Positions 6,691-16,006 are shown, counted from the first letter of the stretch. The stretch is 38,718 nt of DNA from Legionella moravica DSM 19234 (GCF_000423305.1 NZ_AUHS01000031.1:1-38718), one strand, 5' to 3'. Program-made: numbers and translations. The notes: generated by a model from the letters alone, not told the origin.

Positions 6691-8475
6691 ATGAACACTA
6701 CACAAAAATTAACCCTCCCTCGTTATATCTTCGCCATGCTTAAACCTTACAGACGGTTGGTGTTGTTGATGACTTTAATTGGCTTTTTCTGGGCGTTTAT
6801 AACCACGTTCATGCCATGGACTCTGAAAATGATAATTGATCATGCCGTGTCATTTTCAGGTGATAAACAACAGTTGTTTAAATCGGTCATGCCTTGGATT
6901 GGTTGTTATTTGGCGCTGTGGTTTTTGCTTTGTACCAGCATGCGATTCCTGGATTGGATCCGATTAAAATTATTTCCAGTTTTGCGAGAAGATATTTGCA
7001 TGTCGATGTTTCGCTGGTTAAATCAGCATTCGCATCGTTATTTTCAAAATAATTTTGCTGGCAGTTTGATTAATAAAATTAATGATATGCAGAGCGCGAC
7101 CATCAATATTCTGAATATCGTTGATGATGTATATACCCAATTTTTAGGCTTTCTGGTAGCCATAGGGGTGTTGTTATACCTTTATCCAATATTTGCTTTG
7201 ATTTTAATTTCGTGGGTAATCGTCTTTTTAGGTATCACTTTTTTATTTTTACGCCCGATTAAAAATGCATCGCAACACTATGCAGAAAGTATCACGCAGT
7301 TTGTGGGCAATATGGTGGATAGCGTTAGTAATGTAATGAATGTTCGGTTGTTCGACCGCTTTACAACGGAAAATCAGTACATCCAAAACTCTGTGAAAGA
7401 AGCAGTAAAAAGAGACCAGGCTTTGCAAGCAAAAATTATCGGTATGCGTGTGCTTTGGGACATCAGTATTATTTGTTTGCTGGGTTTAAACCTTATCGTT
7501 TTACTGAAGATGTATAGTATAAATAAAGTGACCATTGGAGATTTTACCTTTGTCACGTCTTTATCTATAAGTATATTGTGGAACTTATGGTTTGTAGCCG
7601 GCCAGTTTGTTTCCTTTACTGAACAAATAGGGCGTTGTAAGCAAGCACTAAGTATTATCGTCGAACCGCATGAAATCGTTGATGCCGCCGATGCTTTACC
7701 GCTTAAATTAAATCGAGGTGAAATTCGGTTTGATAACGTCACTTTTCACTATGATGAAGGCGCTCGTTTATTTGATAATAAGAGTGTTATTATAGATGGT
7801 GGCCAAAAAGTAGGGTTAGTTGGTTTTTCAGGCAGCGGTAAAAGCAGTTTTGTGAATTTAATTTTGCGTTTATTTGAAGTAGAGTCTGGTGATATTTTGA
7901 TTGATGAGCAAAATATCAATCATGTGACTCAACAGTCTTTGCGCGAACATATTGCCTTGATTCCACAAGATATTACATTGTTTCATAGAAACCTGTTGGA
8001 GAATATTCGATTTGGTGATCCGACTGCTAGCGATGAAGCAGTGATTGATGCGGCTAAAAAAGCACATTGTCATGAGTTCATCAGCGAATTACCTGAAGCT
8101 TATCAATCCATGGTAGGTGAGCGAGGGATCAAGCTATCCGGTGGTCAGCGACAACGAATTGCTATAGCACGAGCCATATTAAAAAATGCGCCTATCCTCA
8201 TTCTTGATGAAGCAACTTCCGCACTAGACTCAGTGACTGAGCAATACATACAGGAGTCGTTGTATCATTTAATGCAAAATAAAACCACGATAGTGATAGC
8301 ACATCGCCTGTCAACTTTAGCGAAAATGGACCGGATTTTGGTGTTTGATAAAGGCCGGATCATTGAAGACGGTACGCATGATTCTTTACTGGTTTTAAAA
8401 GGGCATTATGCCAGAATGTGGCAGATGCAAGCCGGAGGATTTTTACCTGACAAAGAAAGAGCAGGTACTGAATAA
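6691..8475 (+). CDS. ABC exporter, fused permease and ATPase (MsbA type)
   Basis: A 594-residue half-transporter for the inner membrane, expected to act as a homodimer. The first 320 residues hold six predicted membrane helices, starting near LVLLMTLIGFFWAFITTFMP. The ATPase domain is intact: Walker A GFSGSGKSS (about residue 380), Q-loop IPQDITLF, signature LSGGQRQR, Walker B ILILDEATSALD and the switch histidine in VIAHRLS. The ATG at 6691 has AAGGA just upstream and is preferred over a TTG eight codons earlier. The substrate is unknown; relatives export lipids, peptides or drugs. It is convergent with the second ABC gene at 8639 and, unlike that gene, ends without a TPKP tail. Confidence 0.92.
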   Translation: MNTTQKLTLPRYIFAMLKPYRRLVLLMTLIGFFWAFITTFMPWTLKMIIDHAVSFSGDKQQLFKSVMPWIGCYLALWFLLCTSMRFLDWIRLKLFPVLREDICMSMFRWLNQHSHRYFQNNFAGSLINKINDMQSATINILNIVDDVYTQFLGFLVAIGVLLYLYPIFALILISWVIVFLGITFLFLRPIKNASQHYAESITQFVGNMVDSVSNVMNVRLFDRFTTENQYIQNSVKEAVKRDQALQAKIIGMRVLWDISIICLLGLNLIVLLKMYSINKVTIGDFTFVTSLSISILWNLWFVAGQFVSFTEQIGRCKQALSIIVEPHEIVDAADALPLKLNRGEIRFDNVTFHYDEGARLFDNKSVIIDGGQKVGLVGFSGSGKSSFVNLILRLFEVESGDILIDEQNINHVTQQSLREHIALIPQDITLFHRNLLENIRFGDPTASDEAVIDAAKKAHCHEFISELPEAYQSMVGERGIKLSGGQRQRIAIARAILKNAPILILDEATSALDSVTEQYIQESLYHLMQNKTTIVIAHRLSTLAKMDRILVFDKGRIIEDGTHDSLLVLKGHYARMWQMQAGGFLPDKERAGTE

Positions 8476-8638
8476 TTTGAGGATTAACAACAGTAAGCAG
8501 CTCATATTATTCTGGAAATTTTCGCTACGACTCAAGTGCAGTATATAGGACATTTGTTTCATCTTTTACGAAGTCGCTAAATTCAAGCTGTTCAGAGTCT
8601 AAATTATTATTATTTTTGAAGGATTGACCAAGGTTCGC

Positions 8639-10837
8639 TTACTGTGGTTTCGGCGTTATTTCTAATGGAGAGGAATCGAAATGCCTTTCTTCTGTGTCCC
8701 TTGATGAGCTCGCATGAAGAGTATATTGTGTTTTAATTTGATCAGCGCAATGTTTGAAATCATTTGTTTCTTCATTTTGGACGAATGCCATTGATGGATC
8801 ATTATGTTCCAATATCATTGTTTCCGAAGTTTGCGGCCCACCAAGGGATGCAAGCATACGAGCGGTAGAAGATGAAGAAAGCGTTTCATTTTGAGCAATA
8901 TAGGCGTTCCATAAATGTTGATATAGGTTACAGCGTTGCAGCAAAGTTGCATGTGAGCCTTCATCAATGACACGTCCCTCTGCCAGGACGATGATTTTTG
9001 AAGCGTTTTGACCCTCTGTAAGCTTGTGAGTAATCATCATTGTTGTAACGCTTGTCGATAGTTTATCAATACTTTCCAATACCGACTTTGCTGATTGACT
9101 ATCAAAAGGAGCAGTAATTTCATCCATAAGCCGAATGGACGTTTTTTTCATGAATCCTCGTAAAATGGCTACTTTTTGTTGTTGGCCGCCAGACAGTGTC
9201 TTTCCATTTTCACCTACGTTAGTATCTAATTTATTTTCAAACGATTCAAGAAACGTGCGCAAATTTAACGCCTCAGCCAATGTCCAAATGGTTTCATCGC
9301 TGACTTCATCAGGGTTTTCTGAACCGTAGCAGATATTCTCCCGGATTGAGCCATTAAATAAATTCGGTGATTGCCCAAGCAGAGTGATATTTTTCTGGAG
9401 TGATTGAAGACTAACTTCAGCAATATTTTTTCCGTTAATTTTTATGGTGCCTTCGGTAGGTTGATAGTAACCATAAAGCATATTGAAAAGAGTTGTTTTG
9501 CCAGCACCGCTTTCACTCACAAATATCACTTTTTCACCGGATTCAATCTTGAATGAAAGGTTTTTAAATAAGACCACGGGTGCTTGTCCTGGTTTAGCTG
9601 TATAGCTGAAAGTTACATTATCAAACTCTATGACAGGAGGTGATTCTGGTTCAATTGGAAGTGGTGTTTCTGGATTTAAATCAACTACCTCATCGGGTAT
9701 AGCCAGCTCTTTAAAGACAAATTTCAAATCGGGCCATGATGCAAATAAGTCGTTTACAGCTTGACCAAAAGCAGGCAATAAAGCGGAGAGTGAATTTAAA
9801 TAGCCTGTTAAAATGACAAAATCCTGAATAGAATAAGCGCCGGATTTAACGCCATTTCCCATATACAAGGTGGCCAAAAGCATGCCAAGGCGCGAAATAC
9901 TGATATGCCCTAATGAGATTAGTTGGGGTTTAATATGCGCATCAATTTCAACATGCATCATTTTTGTTAATGCCGCATCGACGCCTTTCATTGTATGCTC
10001 GTATTGACCAAAATCGCGCATGACTTTATATTGCGCTATGGCATCACTGAAACTTTGATAAGCTTCACTTCCTGTTTTTAGCATCATTTCTCTTGCGTCA
10101 ATAATAGGTTTGGCGGTGAGGGCGCTATAGCCTGTGTATGCAGCCATAACAGCGAATAAACCAGCTCCCACCCCATAACCATATCGACTTGCTAAAACAC
10201 TACTTGCGATCGCAATTTCGACAACTGTTGGCGCTATTTGGGTAAGCAGTGGGGTGCCGATGTTACTCAACGAAAAACTTTTTTGTATTAGATAAATTTG
10301 GTCTGAAAAAGGGGTATTTACGTGATAATCAAGTGATTTTTTTAGCAAATGTTGAGTTCCCATCATCAGGATTTTTTTGGTGTTGTAAGCGGTGACCGGT
10401 ACCATGGTTTGATCACGCAAATTGGGAATCACTTGCGACAGTGCATATGCTGAAACCAGTAGTGTAATTAACATATTGGAGGAAATTTCCACACCTCCAA
10501 TTTCAGTTGTTTCATCCTCTCCTGATAATAAATTCAGTGTTTCAGCAAACAACCATGGCGTTATAAAATTTAATCCGGTATTTGCAGCCGTAAGTAATGT
10601 AGCAAAGGCAATGCGTAAACGATTTTCTGGCGAAATAACTAAGGTACCCAGGCTTGAGATAATCTGCAGTGCGGATATTTCTTTTTCCTCGGGTTCATCC
10701 ACAAAATCGGGTGCCTCATCAATCTGTAATACAATGGATTCTTCAGCTTCTGCTCGTGAATTTGAAATATGAGCCGTGCGTAGAATCACTCGCGCAATCA
10801 CAATTGTAAGTCCTAGCAATAAAATAAATAGGTACAT
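8639..10837 (-). CDS. Atm1-like ABC transporter with TPKP C-terminal tail
   Basis: A 732-residue fused permease-ATPase. A leading hydrophobic helix (residues 1-20) is followed by an acidic linker, a membrane domain (about 70-370) resembling Atm1/HMT1 exporters, and the ATPase (402-640). Motifs: Walker A S441-E-S-G-A-G-K447-T, where the first glycine is serine; Q489; LSGGQ (548-552); Walker B RLMDE (D572, E573); D-loop APFD instead of SALD; switch H604. The catalytic residues are kept, so ATP hydrolysis is possible but may be slow. Residues 650-732 are a polar extension ending SSPLEITPKPQ, like the tails at 4860 and 14333. A tail of this length is unusual for bacterial half-transporters. The ATG has AGG 8 bases upstream. 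Confidence 0.88.
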   Translation of the reverse strand: MYLFILLLGLTIVIARVILRTAHISNSRAEAEESIVLQIDEAPDFVDEPEEKEISALQIISSLGTLVISPENRLRIAFATLLTAANTGLNFITPWLFAETLNLLSGEDETTEIGGVEISSNMLITLLVSAYALSQVIPNLRDQTMVPVTAYNTKKILMMGTQHLLKKSLDYHVNTPFSDQIYLIQKSFSLSNIGTPLLTQIAPTVVEIAIASSVLASRYGYGVGAGLFAVMAAYTGYSALTAKPIIDAREMMLKTGSEAYQSFSDAIAQYKVMRDFGQYEHTMKGVDAALTKMMHVEIDAHIKPQLISLGHISISRLGMLLATLYMGNGVKSGAYSIQDFVILTGYLNSLSALLPAFGQAVNDLFASWPDLKFVFKELAIPDEVVDLNPETPLPIEPESPPVIEFDNVTFSYTAKPGQAPVVLFKNLSFKIESGEKVIFVSESGAGKTTLFNMLYGYYQPTEGTIKINGKNIAEVSLQSLQKNITLLGQSPNLFNGSIRENICYGSENPDEVSDETIWTLAEALNLRTFLESFENKLDTNVGENGKTLSGGQQQKVAILRGFMKKTSIRLMDEITAPFDSQSAKSVLESIDKLSTSVTTMMITHKLTEGQNASKIIVLAEGRVIDEGSHATLLQRCNLYQHLWNAYIAQNETLSSSSTARMLASLGGPQTSETMILEHNDPSMAFVQNEETNDFKHCADQIKTQYTLHASSSRDTEERHFDSSPLEITPKPQ

Positions 10838-11147
10838 CAGAACTGCCTATGTTTGTGGGTAAGGTTCGGGAGTGTTTCGTCCAAAAATCATTGGATATAA
10901 TTTTATCAAAATCGCATGGTTAAGTTAATACCGTAAAAATACAGTACTTTTTTGCTACAATTGGAAGAGCAGAGTAATCCCTCTCTTAGAGCTTATTCGA
11001 TTAGAAAAACTCTTAGAGGGGAAGGCGTTTTATTAACGTTTATTGATACACTGGATTGTCCGATAAATCCAATGAATTGTCAGAGACTGATTGTCTATTT
11101 TTATACGTGCCAGCAGCAAACGTTTGAGCAGCAATTGATGTTCACTG
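10838..11147. other. 310-base gene-free stretch
   Basis: It lies between the divergently read ABC gene (start 10837) and the end of the SDR gene at 11148. It contains the tandem site at 10929-10946 and a weak hairpin with arms CCCTCT and AGAGGG near 10979-11019. A plus-strand open frame runs through part of it and into the SDR gene (10952-11254), but it has no ribosome site and its protein looks random. Confidence 0.5.
10929..10946 (+). promoter_or_regulatory. Tandem TACNGTR site 3
   Basis: TACCGTA, 4 bases, TACAGTA, centred about 100 bases before the ABC gene start at 10837. It is outside the 86-bp repeats, so the shared layout with 3435 and 6453 is not explained by that duplication alone. 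Confidence 0.4.
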
Positions 11148-11840
11148 CTAATCTTCATAGTAAGTCGGTGCAATCACAATATCTCGGATGCAGATATGTT
11201 GGGGTTGTTCATAAATCCATAAAACGGCTTTTGCCAATTCAGCAACTGAAATAATTTGGTTTTCTTGCAGGTTTGATTGCTGAAGGAGTGAGGTTTTTAC
11301 CTTGGCGGGTGCAATATTGCATACGCGAATTCCTAATGAAGCATTGGCCATTCTTAGAGATTCACTTAAACTCTTTATAGCAGCCTTGGTTGCTGCATAG
11401 GTGGCTAATTTTGGACGCGTTTTTCTGTCTGCCAATGAACTGATATTGATAATTGTTCCTGTTTTTCTTGACTGCATTCCAGGTAGTACGGCTTCTATAC
11501 AATTGATAACGCCCTTTACATTTACATCGACCATTTGCTCGTGATCATGGTGTGATAATTTAGAGAATTCACCGTTTTTTACAGTACCAGCATTATTAAT
11601 TAAGCATTCAACCGGTCCAAATTTTATTTCAGCTTCCTTGATAGCGTGGCTAAGAGAAATGGGATCGGTAACATCTGCCTGGAAATATAGGGTATTGGGT
11701 AATTGATGATGCTGTTGTGAAGTAATATTCCTAGAAATTAATAAAAGAGGATAGCCATTTTCTGAAAAAATGTCCGCAATCCCGCCGCCAATTCCTGAAC
11801 TAGCTCCCGTAATCATTATCAATGATTTTTTTATGCTCAT
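11148..11840 (-). CDS. Short-chain dehydrogenase/reductase
   Basis: A 230-residue classical SDR. The coenzyme motif TGASSGIG (residues 11-18), the NNAG motif (LINNAGT), catalytic Ser in NISSLAD and the Y-A-A-T-K pair (TYAATKAA) are all present. It is close to the usual 245-residue length and has no extra domains. It resembles the general oxidoreductase group rather than fatty-acid FabG. GAGGG lies 6 bases before the ATG. It shows little similarity to the other SDR at 2422 beyond family motifs. The substrate is unknown. It is divergent from the acetyltransferase at 11988, with about 150 bases between them. Confidence 0.88.
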   Translation of the reverse strand: MSIKKSLIMITGASSGIGGGIADIFSENGYPLLLISRNITSQQHHQLPNTLYFQADVTDPISLSHAIKEAEIKFGPVECLINNAGTVKNGEFSKLSHHDHEQMVDVNVKGVINCIEAVLPGMQSRKTGTIINISSLADRKTRPKLATYAATKAAIKSLSESLRMANASLGIRVCNIAPAKVKTSLLQQSNLQENQIISVAELAKAVLWIYEQPQHICIRDIVIAPTYYED

Positions 11841-11987
11841 CGTAACCCTCTTACTGCCAGATCGTTGAATGCATGACGGTACAGATCATTCTTCTGATAA
11901 CCTGTAATAAAATGGTAATTACCATTTGGAACTTTTATAATTTTACTCATATCTATTCATTTGTTTATTTGCCTACAGGAATGAATT

Positions 11988-12452
11988 ATGAACCAAATTA
12001 TCAGGCACCGCAAAGCTAATATAAATGATCTGCCCTCAATCGTGTTTCTGCTTCAGGATGATGAACTTGGTAGAGCTCGTGAATACATTCAGCCAGAAAT
12101 GGATCAACGTTACATTGATGCATTCTACAAGATTGAATGTGACCCGAATCAATACCTGATGATTGTAGAGAATGATGTTGAAATTATGGGAACGTGCCAT
12201 TTAACCATCATGCCATCACTAACCTTTATCGGTCAAACTCGAATGCAGATCGAAGCGGTAAGGGTTTTTGAAAAATTCAGAGGTCAGAAAATTGGTGAAT
12301 GGATGATAAATACCGCAATCAATTACGGTAAATCCCAAGGTGCTTCAATTATTCAATTAACAACTAACAAAAAACGTGCAAGAGCTAAAAAATTTTATGA
12401 GAAATTGGGTTTTGAGGCTAGCCATGAAGGAATGAAACTTTATCTGGATTAA
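11988..12452 (+). CDS. GNAT-family N-acetyltransferase
   Basis: A 154-residue single-domain acetyl-CoA-dependent acetyltransferase. The acetyl-CoA-binding motif A is seen as EAVRVFEKFRGQKIGEWMIN (R/Q-x-x-G-x-G/A form, here RGQKIG), followed by motif B with the conserved ARAKKFYEKLGFEAS ending. Such proteins acetylate small amines, drugs or protein N-termini; the acceptor cannot be read here. CAGGA lies 8 bases before the ATG. It converges with the ankyrin gene at 12481, with only 28 bases between stop codons. Confidence 0.9.
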   Translation: MNQIIRHRKANINDLPSIVFLLQDDELGRAREYIQPEMDQRYIDAFYKIECDPNQYLMIVENDVEIMGTCHLTIMPSLTFIGQTRMQIEAVRVFEKFRGQKIGEWMINTAINYGKSQGASIIQLTTNKKRARAKKFYEKLGFEASHEGMKLYLD

Positions 12453-12480
12453 TTTGCCTGAAATATAAATTTTTTGACTT

Positions 12481-14313
12481 TTAACAAGACTCAGGGCGAT
12501 GATCCGCAAAGACAATTTCAGGCTCAGTAACTTTTGAAGCAGCCATATCTTGTTTCAGCTCAATCAGTGTGTCCATAACTGATGTCAGCCTTAGATTTAC
12601 ATCCATGAAACATTTAGGGATAAATTCATCTTGTTCAGAAAACACCTCTCCAGTCCCAATACCTCTTTCAAGAGCGCTTATAACTGCACTAAGCTCTGAT
12701 TCAAACGCTGACAAGAGTTCATCATTGCCTTTTGCAGATTGAAGGACCCCATGTAATTTTTCCACTACATCTTCTGGAATATAAAGAGTGCCATCTCTAC
12801 ATTTGAAATATTCACGTGTCGCAATAGGTAATGAAAGTAGTTCATCTGACTTGTGTTGACTCATTTGAAATATTCGATTAACAAGTTGTTTTACTTCAAG
12901 GGGAGTAGGTGGGGAATGGTCATGTTTCAAAGATGATAAAAGTTTATCACTAGCAGTAACCCTTCCATCTTGACTATGTTCCCGCGCTATGTCGATGGGA
13001 GTCTGCTCTTTCTTGTTTTGCACTTCGAGACTGGCGCCACAGTCTATTAGCTTTTTAATGAGATTCAGTGGCTCTTCTCTGTAATTATAAAAGTTCTGTA
13101 CTGCATAGTGCAACGCAGTCATCCCTTCTTTATCGGCACTATTGATATCAGCACCATGTTTTAATAATAAATCAATGAGACTATCATTACTTGGACCACC
13201 AACAAGGACTTTTCCACAACTAACTATTGCCAACTGCAACAAAGCTTTATTGGCCAAAATACTTTCTAGAAAATATTCATGATCCATAAATACAGAAGGT
13301 TCTTTTAAGCCAAGGAGAAGATCCAGTATATCTCTATCCGTCAGTTGATCTATCGGTTCTGCTCGCTCGAGGATGCCACGAACACGTGCTAAATAGTGTT
13401 CTTGCTCTTTGTTTAAAATTAGCTTTTCTTGCGCAATAAAGCTGGAAACATTCTCTTCTTCAATGGGTAATTTTGGAAAACCATCGATTTTTTCCAAATC
13501 CTGAATAGTTAGAATATCTCGGTTTAATGCTATCTTGGCAATTAATTCATTACGGCTGTTATTGCCTAGTATCGCACTTGCATATTCTATGGTGTTTATT
13601 TTTAGTTCTTTAGCCGTTTGTGTTGAAGCAAATAAAGATTTACGAACAGCGATTTGATATTGACCATGATGAAAAATAACACTGTTTCCAGACTTCCAAA
13701 CATTTCCTGTCATTGATGTGATAGGCGCTGCTGGAGTGAGCGAGCGGGCGCCAGTTAGTGCCTCTTGAGCGTTCCATGGTCTGCTCCCCCCAAACGTAAT
13801 TTCTCTATGTTTCGCTGATACTCTTTCTAAAAACGTTTTTTCTTGTTGATTTTCTGTAGCATTCAGTTGATTGTCTGTATTACAACCTTCTAAAGTCACA
13901 AAAACCTCACCATGATCTGCGGGCAAGGTTTGTTTTAAGCTGTTTAATAAATGATCGAAATGATCCCCAAATAACTGCTCACTTGGTCCATGGCAATTCC
14001 CCATGCCATAATGGCCACCACTAGCATGCCCCATAATATATAATTTCGGTTTTTTTTCGAATATAGTGTTTAATTCCTGGGGTAAGTCTAATTTGAGGGC
14101 ATCCAAACTACTATAGATTTCTGGGGCTTCATCACATTGGTCGAAAAAATAATACCTCAAATCGGAGCCTTCTAAATAGACACCAATTGGAAGAAATTGC
14201 TGCTTAAACCGTTGTTTTAGGTGAGGGTTTACCACCACGCCTCTTTGCTCTTCCGGCACAGGATGTTCTGGATTGGGTTTATAAATTAGGAATTCAATTG
14301 CAGCTTCTTTCAT
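12481..14313 (-). CDS. Ankyrin protein with possible caspase-like protease domain
   Basis: A 610-residue protein with no signal peptide. The first 220 residues look like a clan CD (caspase/gingipain-type) cysteine peptidase: a hydrophobic strand then G-H96 (KLYIMGHASGG), and about 48 residues later a second strand ending in C144 (VFVTLEGCNTDN), the His-then-Cys order of that clan. Residues 360-447 contain about two ankyrin repeats (LLLKHGADINSADKEGMTAL; LIDCGASLEVQNKKEQTPID). The rest is helical and charged. Ankyrin proteins of this kind in Legionella are often Dot/Icm effectors acting in the host cell. It is downstream of the 14333 gene with a 19-base gap, so the two are probably co-transcribed. 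The protease call is inference from motif order. Confidence 0.72.
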   Translation of the reverse strand: MKEAAIEFLIYKPNPEHPVPEEQRGVVVNPHLKQRFKQQFLPIGVYLEGSDLRYYFFDQCDEAPEIYSSLDALKLDLPQELNTIFEKKPKLYIMGHASGGHYGMGNCHGPSEQLFGDHFDHLLNSLKQTLPADHGEVFVTLEGCNTDNQLNATENQQEKTFLERVSAKHREITFGGSRPWNAQEALTGARSLTPAAPITSMTGNVWKSGNSVIFHHGQYQIAVRKSLFASTQTAKELKINTIEYASAILGNNSRNELIAKIALNRDILTIQDLEKIDGFPKLPIEEENVSSFIAQEKLILNKEQEHYLARVRGILERAEPIDQLTDRDILDLLLGLKEPSVFMDHEYFLESILANKALLQLAIVSCGKVLVGGPSNDSLIDLLLKHGADINSADKEGMTALHYAVQNFYNYREEPLNLIKKLIDCGASLEVQNKKEQTPIDIAREHSQDGRVTASDKLLSSLKHDHSPPTPLEVKQLVNRIFQMSQHKSDELLSLPIATREYFKCRDGTLYIPEDVVEKLHGVLQSAKGNDELLSAFESELSAVISALERGIGTGEVFSEQDEFIPKCFMDVNLRLTSVMDTLIELKQDMAASKVTEPEIVFADHRPESC

Positions 14314-14332
14314 AGTTTAAGTCATCCATATC

Positions 14333-15037
14333 CTAGTATTTGGGTTTTGGTGTCATATCAAATGGTGTTGGTGCGGTTGAGTTATAATCTTGTTTAGCGT
14401 CCAATGTTGTATTCATTGATTTTTCAGGCGTAGCAGAGAATTTCTCTTGTTTATCATTTTGCAGTGTTGGCGCTTGAGCTATTAACAAATTTTTATCCAT
14501 CAACCTTTGGATAAATGCATCAAAGAGTTTTGGTTTATTGATATTAAGGGTTAAGTTGTTTCCCTGATGATTTAATTGCATATTTTCAACGGAGATTCCC
14601 TGATTGGCTAACTCTTTTTTAAATTGGTTAAATTCATTTTTTATCGCGTTAAAAAGCTCGTCAACTGCTTTTTGTTGATCTTTTGGTAGTCGTTCTTTGC
14701 TTGATAAACATAGGATGCCTTGTTCGAAATCCAGTTTGATCGTAATTAATGCGTCAGGATTCTTGAATTCAAAAACAGACTCCCAACTATCAGGTTGTCT
14801 CCACACTTCACTTTTTATGAAATTTACGCTGGGTTTAAAAGCCGTCATTGGTGAGGACAAATGTTCATCAATCAGTTCTTCCGATTCTTCATCTGAAGTT
14901 TCTCCGCCACCAGCACCTCCTTTATGACCCTTACAGTTTGGAATGCCAGCTGAACGGCATATACCACAAGGATTGCTTTCTATCGCTTGTTTTCGAGGGT
15001 CTTCATTTTTGTCAGTATTTGAATTTTTGGGGGACAT
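14333..15037 (-). CDS. Cys-motif protein with TPKP C-terminal tail
   Basis: A 234-residue protein of unknown function. Near the N-terminus it has C24-G-I-C27-(7)-C35-K-G-H38, a pattern suited to binding one zinc ion, followed by a Gly-rich and an acidic segment. Residues 65-195 form a folded-looking region with a long amphipathic helix (QKAVDELFNAIKNEFNQFKK). The end is TAPTPFDMTPKPKY, matching the tails at 4860 and 8639. The ATG at 15037 is chosen because GGGAG stands 7 bases before it; an ATG 13 codons earlier has no ribosome site. It lies upstream of the ankyrin gene in an apparent two-gene operon and is divergent from the LuxR-type gene at 15212. An effector role is plausible but unproven. 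Confidence 0.78.
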   Translation of the reverse strand: MSPKNSNTDKNEDPRKQAIESNPCGICRSAGIPNCKGHKGGAGGGETSDEESEELIDEHLSSPMTAFKPSVNFIKSEVWRQPDSWESVFEFKNPDALITIKLDFEQGILCLSSKERLPKDQQKAVDELFNAIKNEFNQFKKELANQGISVENMQLNHQGNNLTLNINKPKLFDAFIQRLMDKNLLIAQAPTLQNDKQEKFSATPEKSMNTTLDAKQDYNSTAPTPFDMTPKPKY

Positions 15038-15211
15038 ATTACGCTCCCTAATCTTAAGTTTATTTAAGAAATCCATTCAAGCAGGTCTTTATTTGTACAT
15101 TATAGTAAATTTTAGTTGATTTGGATCTGAAATGATATACGTATAAATACGGTAAATTGATTTGAAATAATTGGTTAATTGTAGTACATTTCTAGTTAAT
15201 TCTAAAGAATA

Positions 15212-16006
15212 GTGATGATTTATATGCTGTCGTTAGCAAGTGAATTGATTCAATCAAATTGCGCATCACATCAAAATATTGCTCTCGTAAATTTCACCCA
15301 CGATATTACTTTTGGAAATAACCAAATATCAATGATCATTAGTGAGCCGAATATTGTCAGCTATTATAAGCGAAATCAAATTCCAGCATTATGCACGGAC
15401 AAGACAGGAAGAACCTTAGCTGAGGGCGTCTATTTAAATAAAACCCTTGAAAATAGTCGCAAAGATTGTGCGTTGTTAATGCCTCTTTTGAGGAAAATAG
15501 GTTTAAAGTATAAGCAGAACTATGGCCAAAACTCGGTTCATATTCTTACCAAAGAGCACGATTGTCAGCACTTTTACTCATTATTTTTTGATTTAAGTGA
15601 GAATGATTTTTTACAATGGGTGGTCAATAATGGCGCTTTTTTAAACGACTTCATTGTGGGGTACAATAAGTGTGCAAGTGATCTTATTTTAGAAGCGAAA
15701 TCGCTTGAGCATAGATTAACATTGCCTACCACCAGTGACGTAGTAAATTTGAAGAAATGCCAGATAAACAACTCAGAAGCAACACTAACGCTGTTACATA
15801 AGGAGCTGCACCTACCTATTCATCTTTCCAAGCAACAAAGTCGTTGTTTGCTTTTGCTGGTGCAAGGAAAATCAGCAAAAGAAATTGCAAGCGAACTTCT
15901 GATTTCTTATCGCACGGTGGAGTATTATTTTGATAAAATTCGAAAACAATTAGGTTGTTCTTCAAATAAAAAATTGGTTGCAGATTATGGTGATCAATTA
16001 TATTAG
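15212..16006 (+). CDS. LuxR-family transcriptional regulator
   Basis: A 264-residue regulator with a C-terminal LuxR/GerE helix-turn-helix (LSKQQSRCLLLLVQGKSAKE, then IASELLISYRTVEYYFDKIR). The N-terminal 190 residues are a PAS-like sensory region similar in kind to that of the regulator at 3940. The GTG at 15212 and the ATG at 15215 are adjacent, and neither has a strong ribosome site. The 175-base region shared with the divergent 15037 gene contains TACGTATAAATACGGTA (15138-15154), related to the tandem TACNGTR sites, so this protein may control that operon and itself. The signal it senses is unknown. Confidence 0.87.
   Translation: MMIYMLSLASELIQSNCASHQNIALVNFTHDITFGNNQISMIISEPNIVSYYKRNQIPALCTDKTGRTLAEGVYLNKTLENSRKDCALLMPLLRKIGLKYKQNYGQNSVHILTKEHDCQHFYSLFFDLSENDFLQWVVNNGAFLNDFIVGYNKCASDLILEAKSLEHRLTLPTTSDVVNLKKCQINNSEATLTLLHKELHLPIHLSKQQSRCLLLLVQGKSAKEIASELLISYRTVEYYFDKIRKQLGCSSNKKLVADYGDQLY

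Noticed and set aside
10952..11254. 100-codon plus-strand open frame
   Set aside because: No ribosome site, random-looking protein, and its last third overlaps the SDR gene on the other strand.
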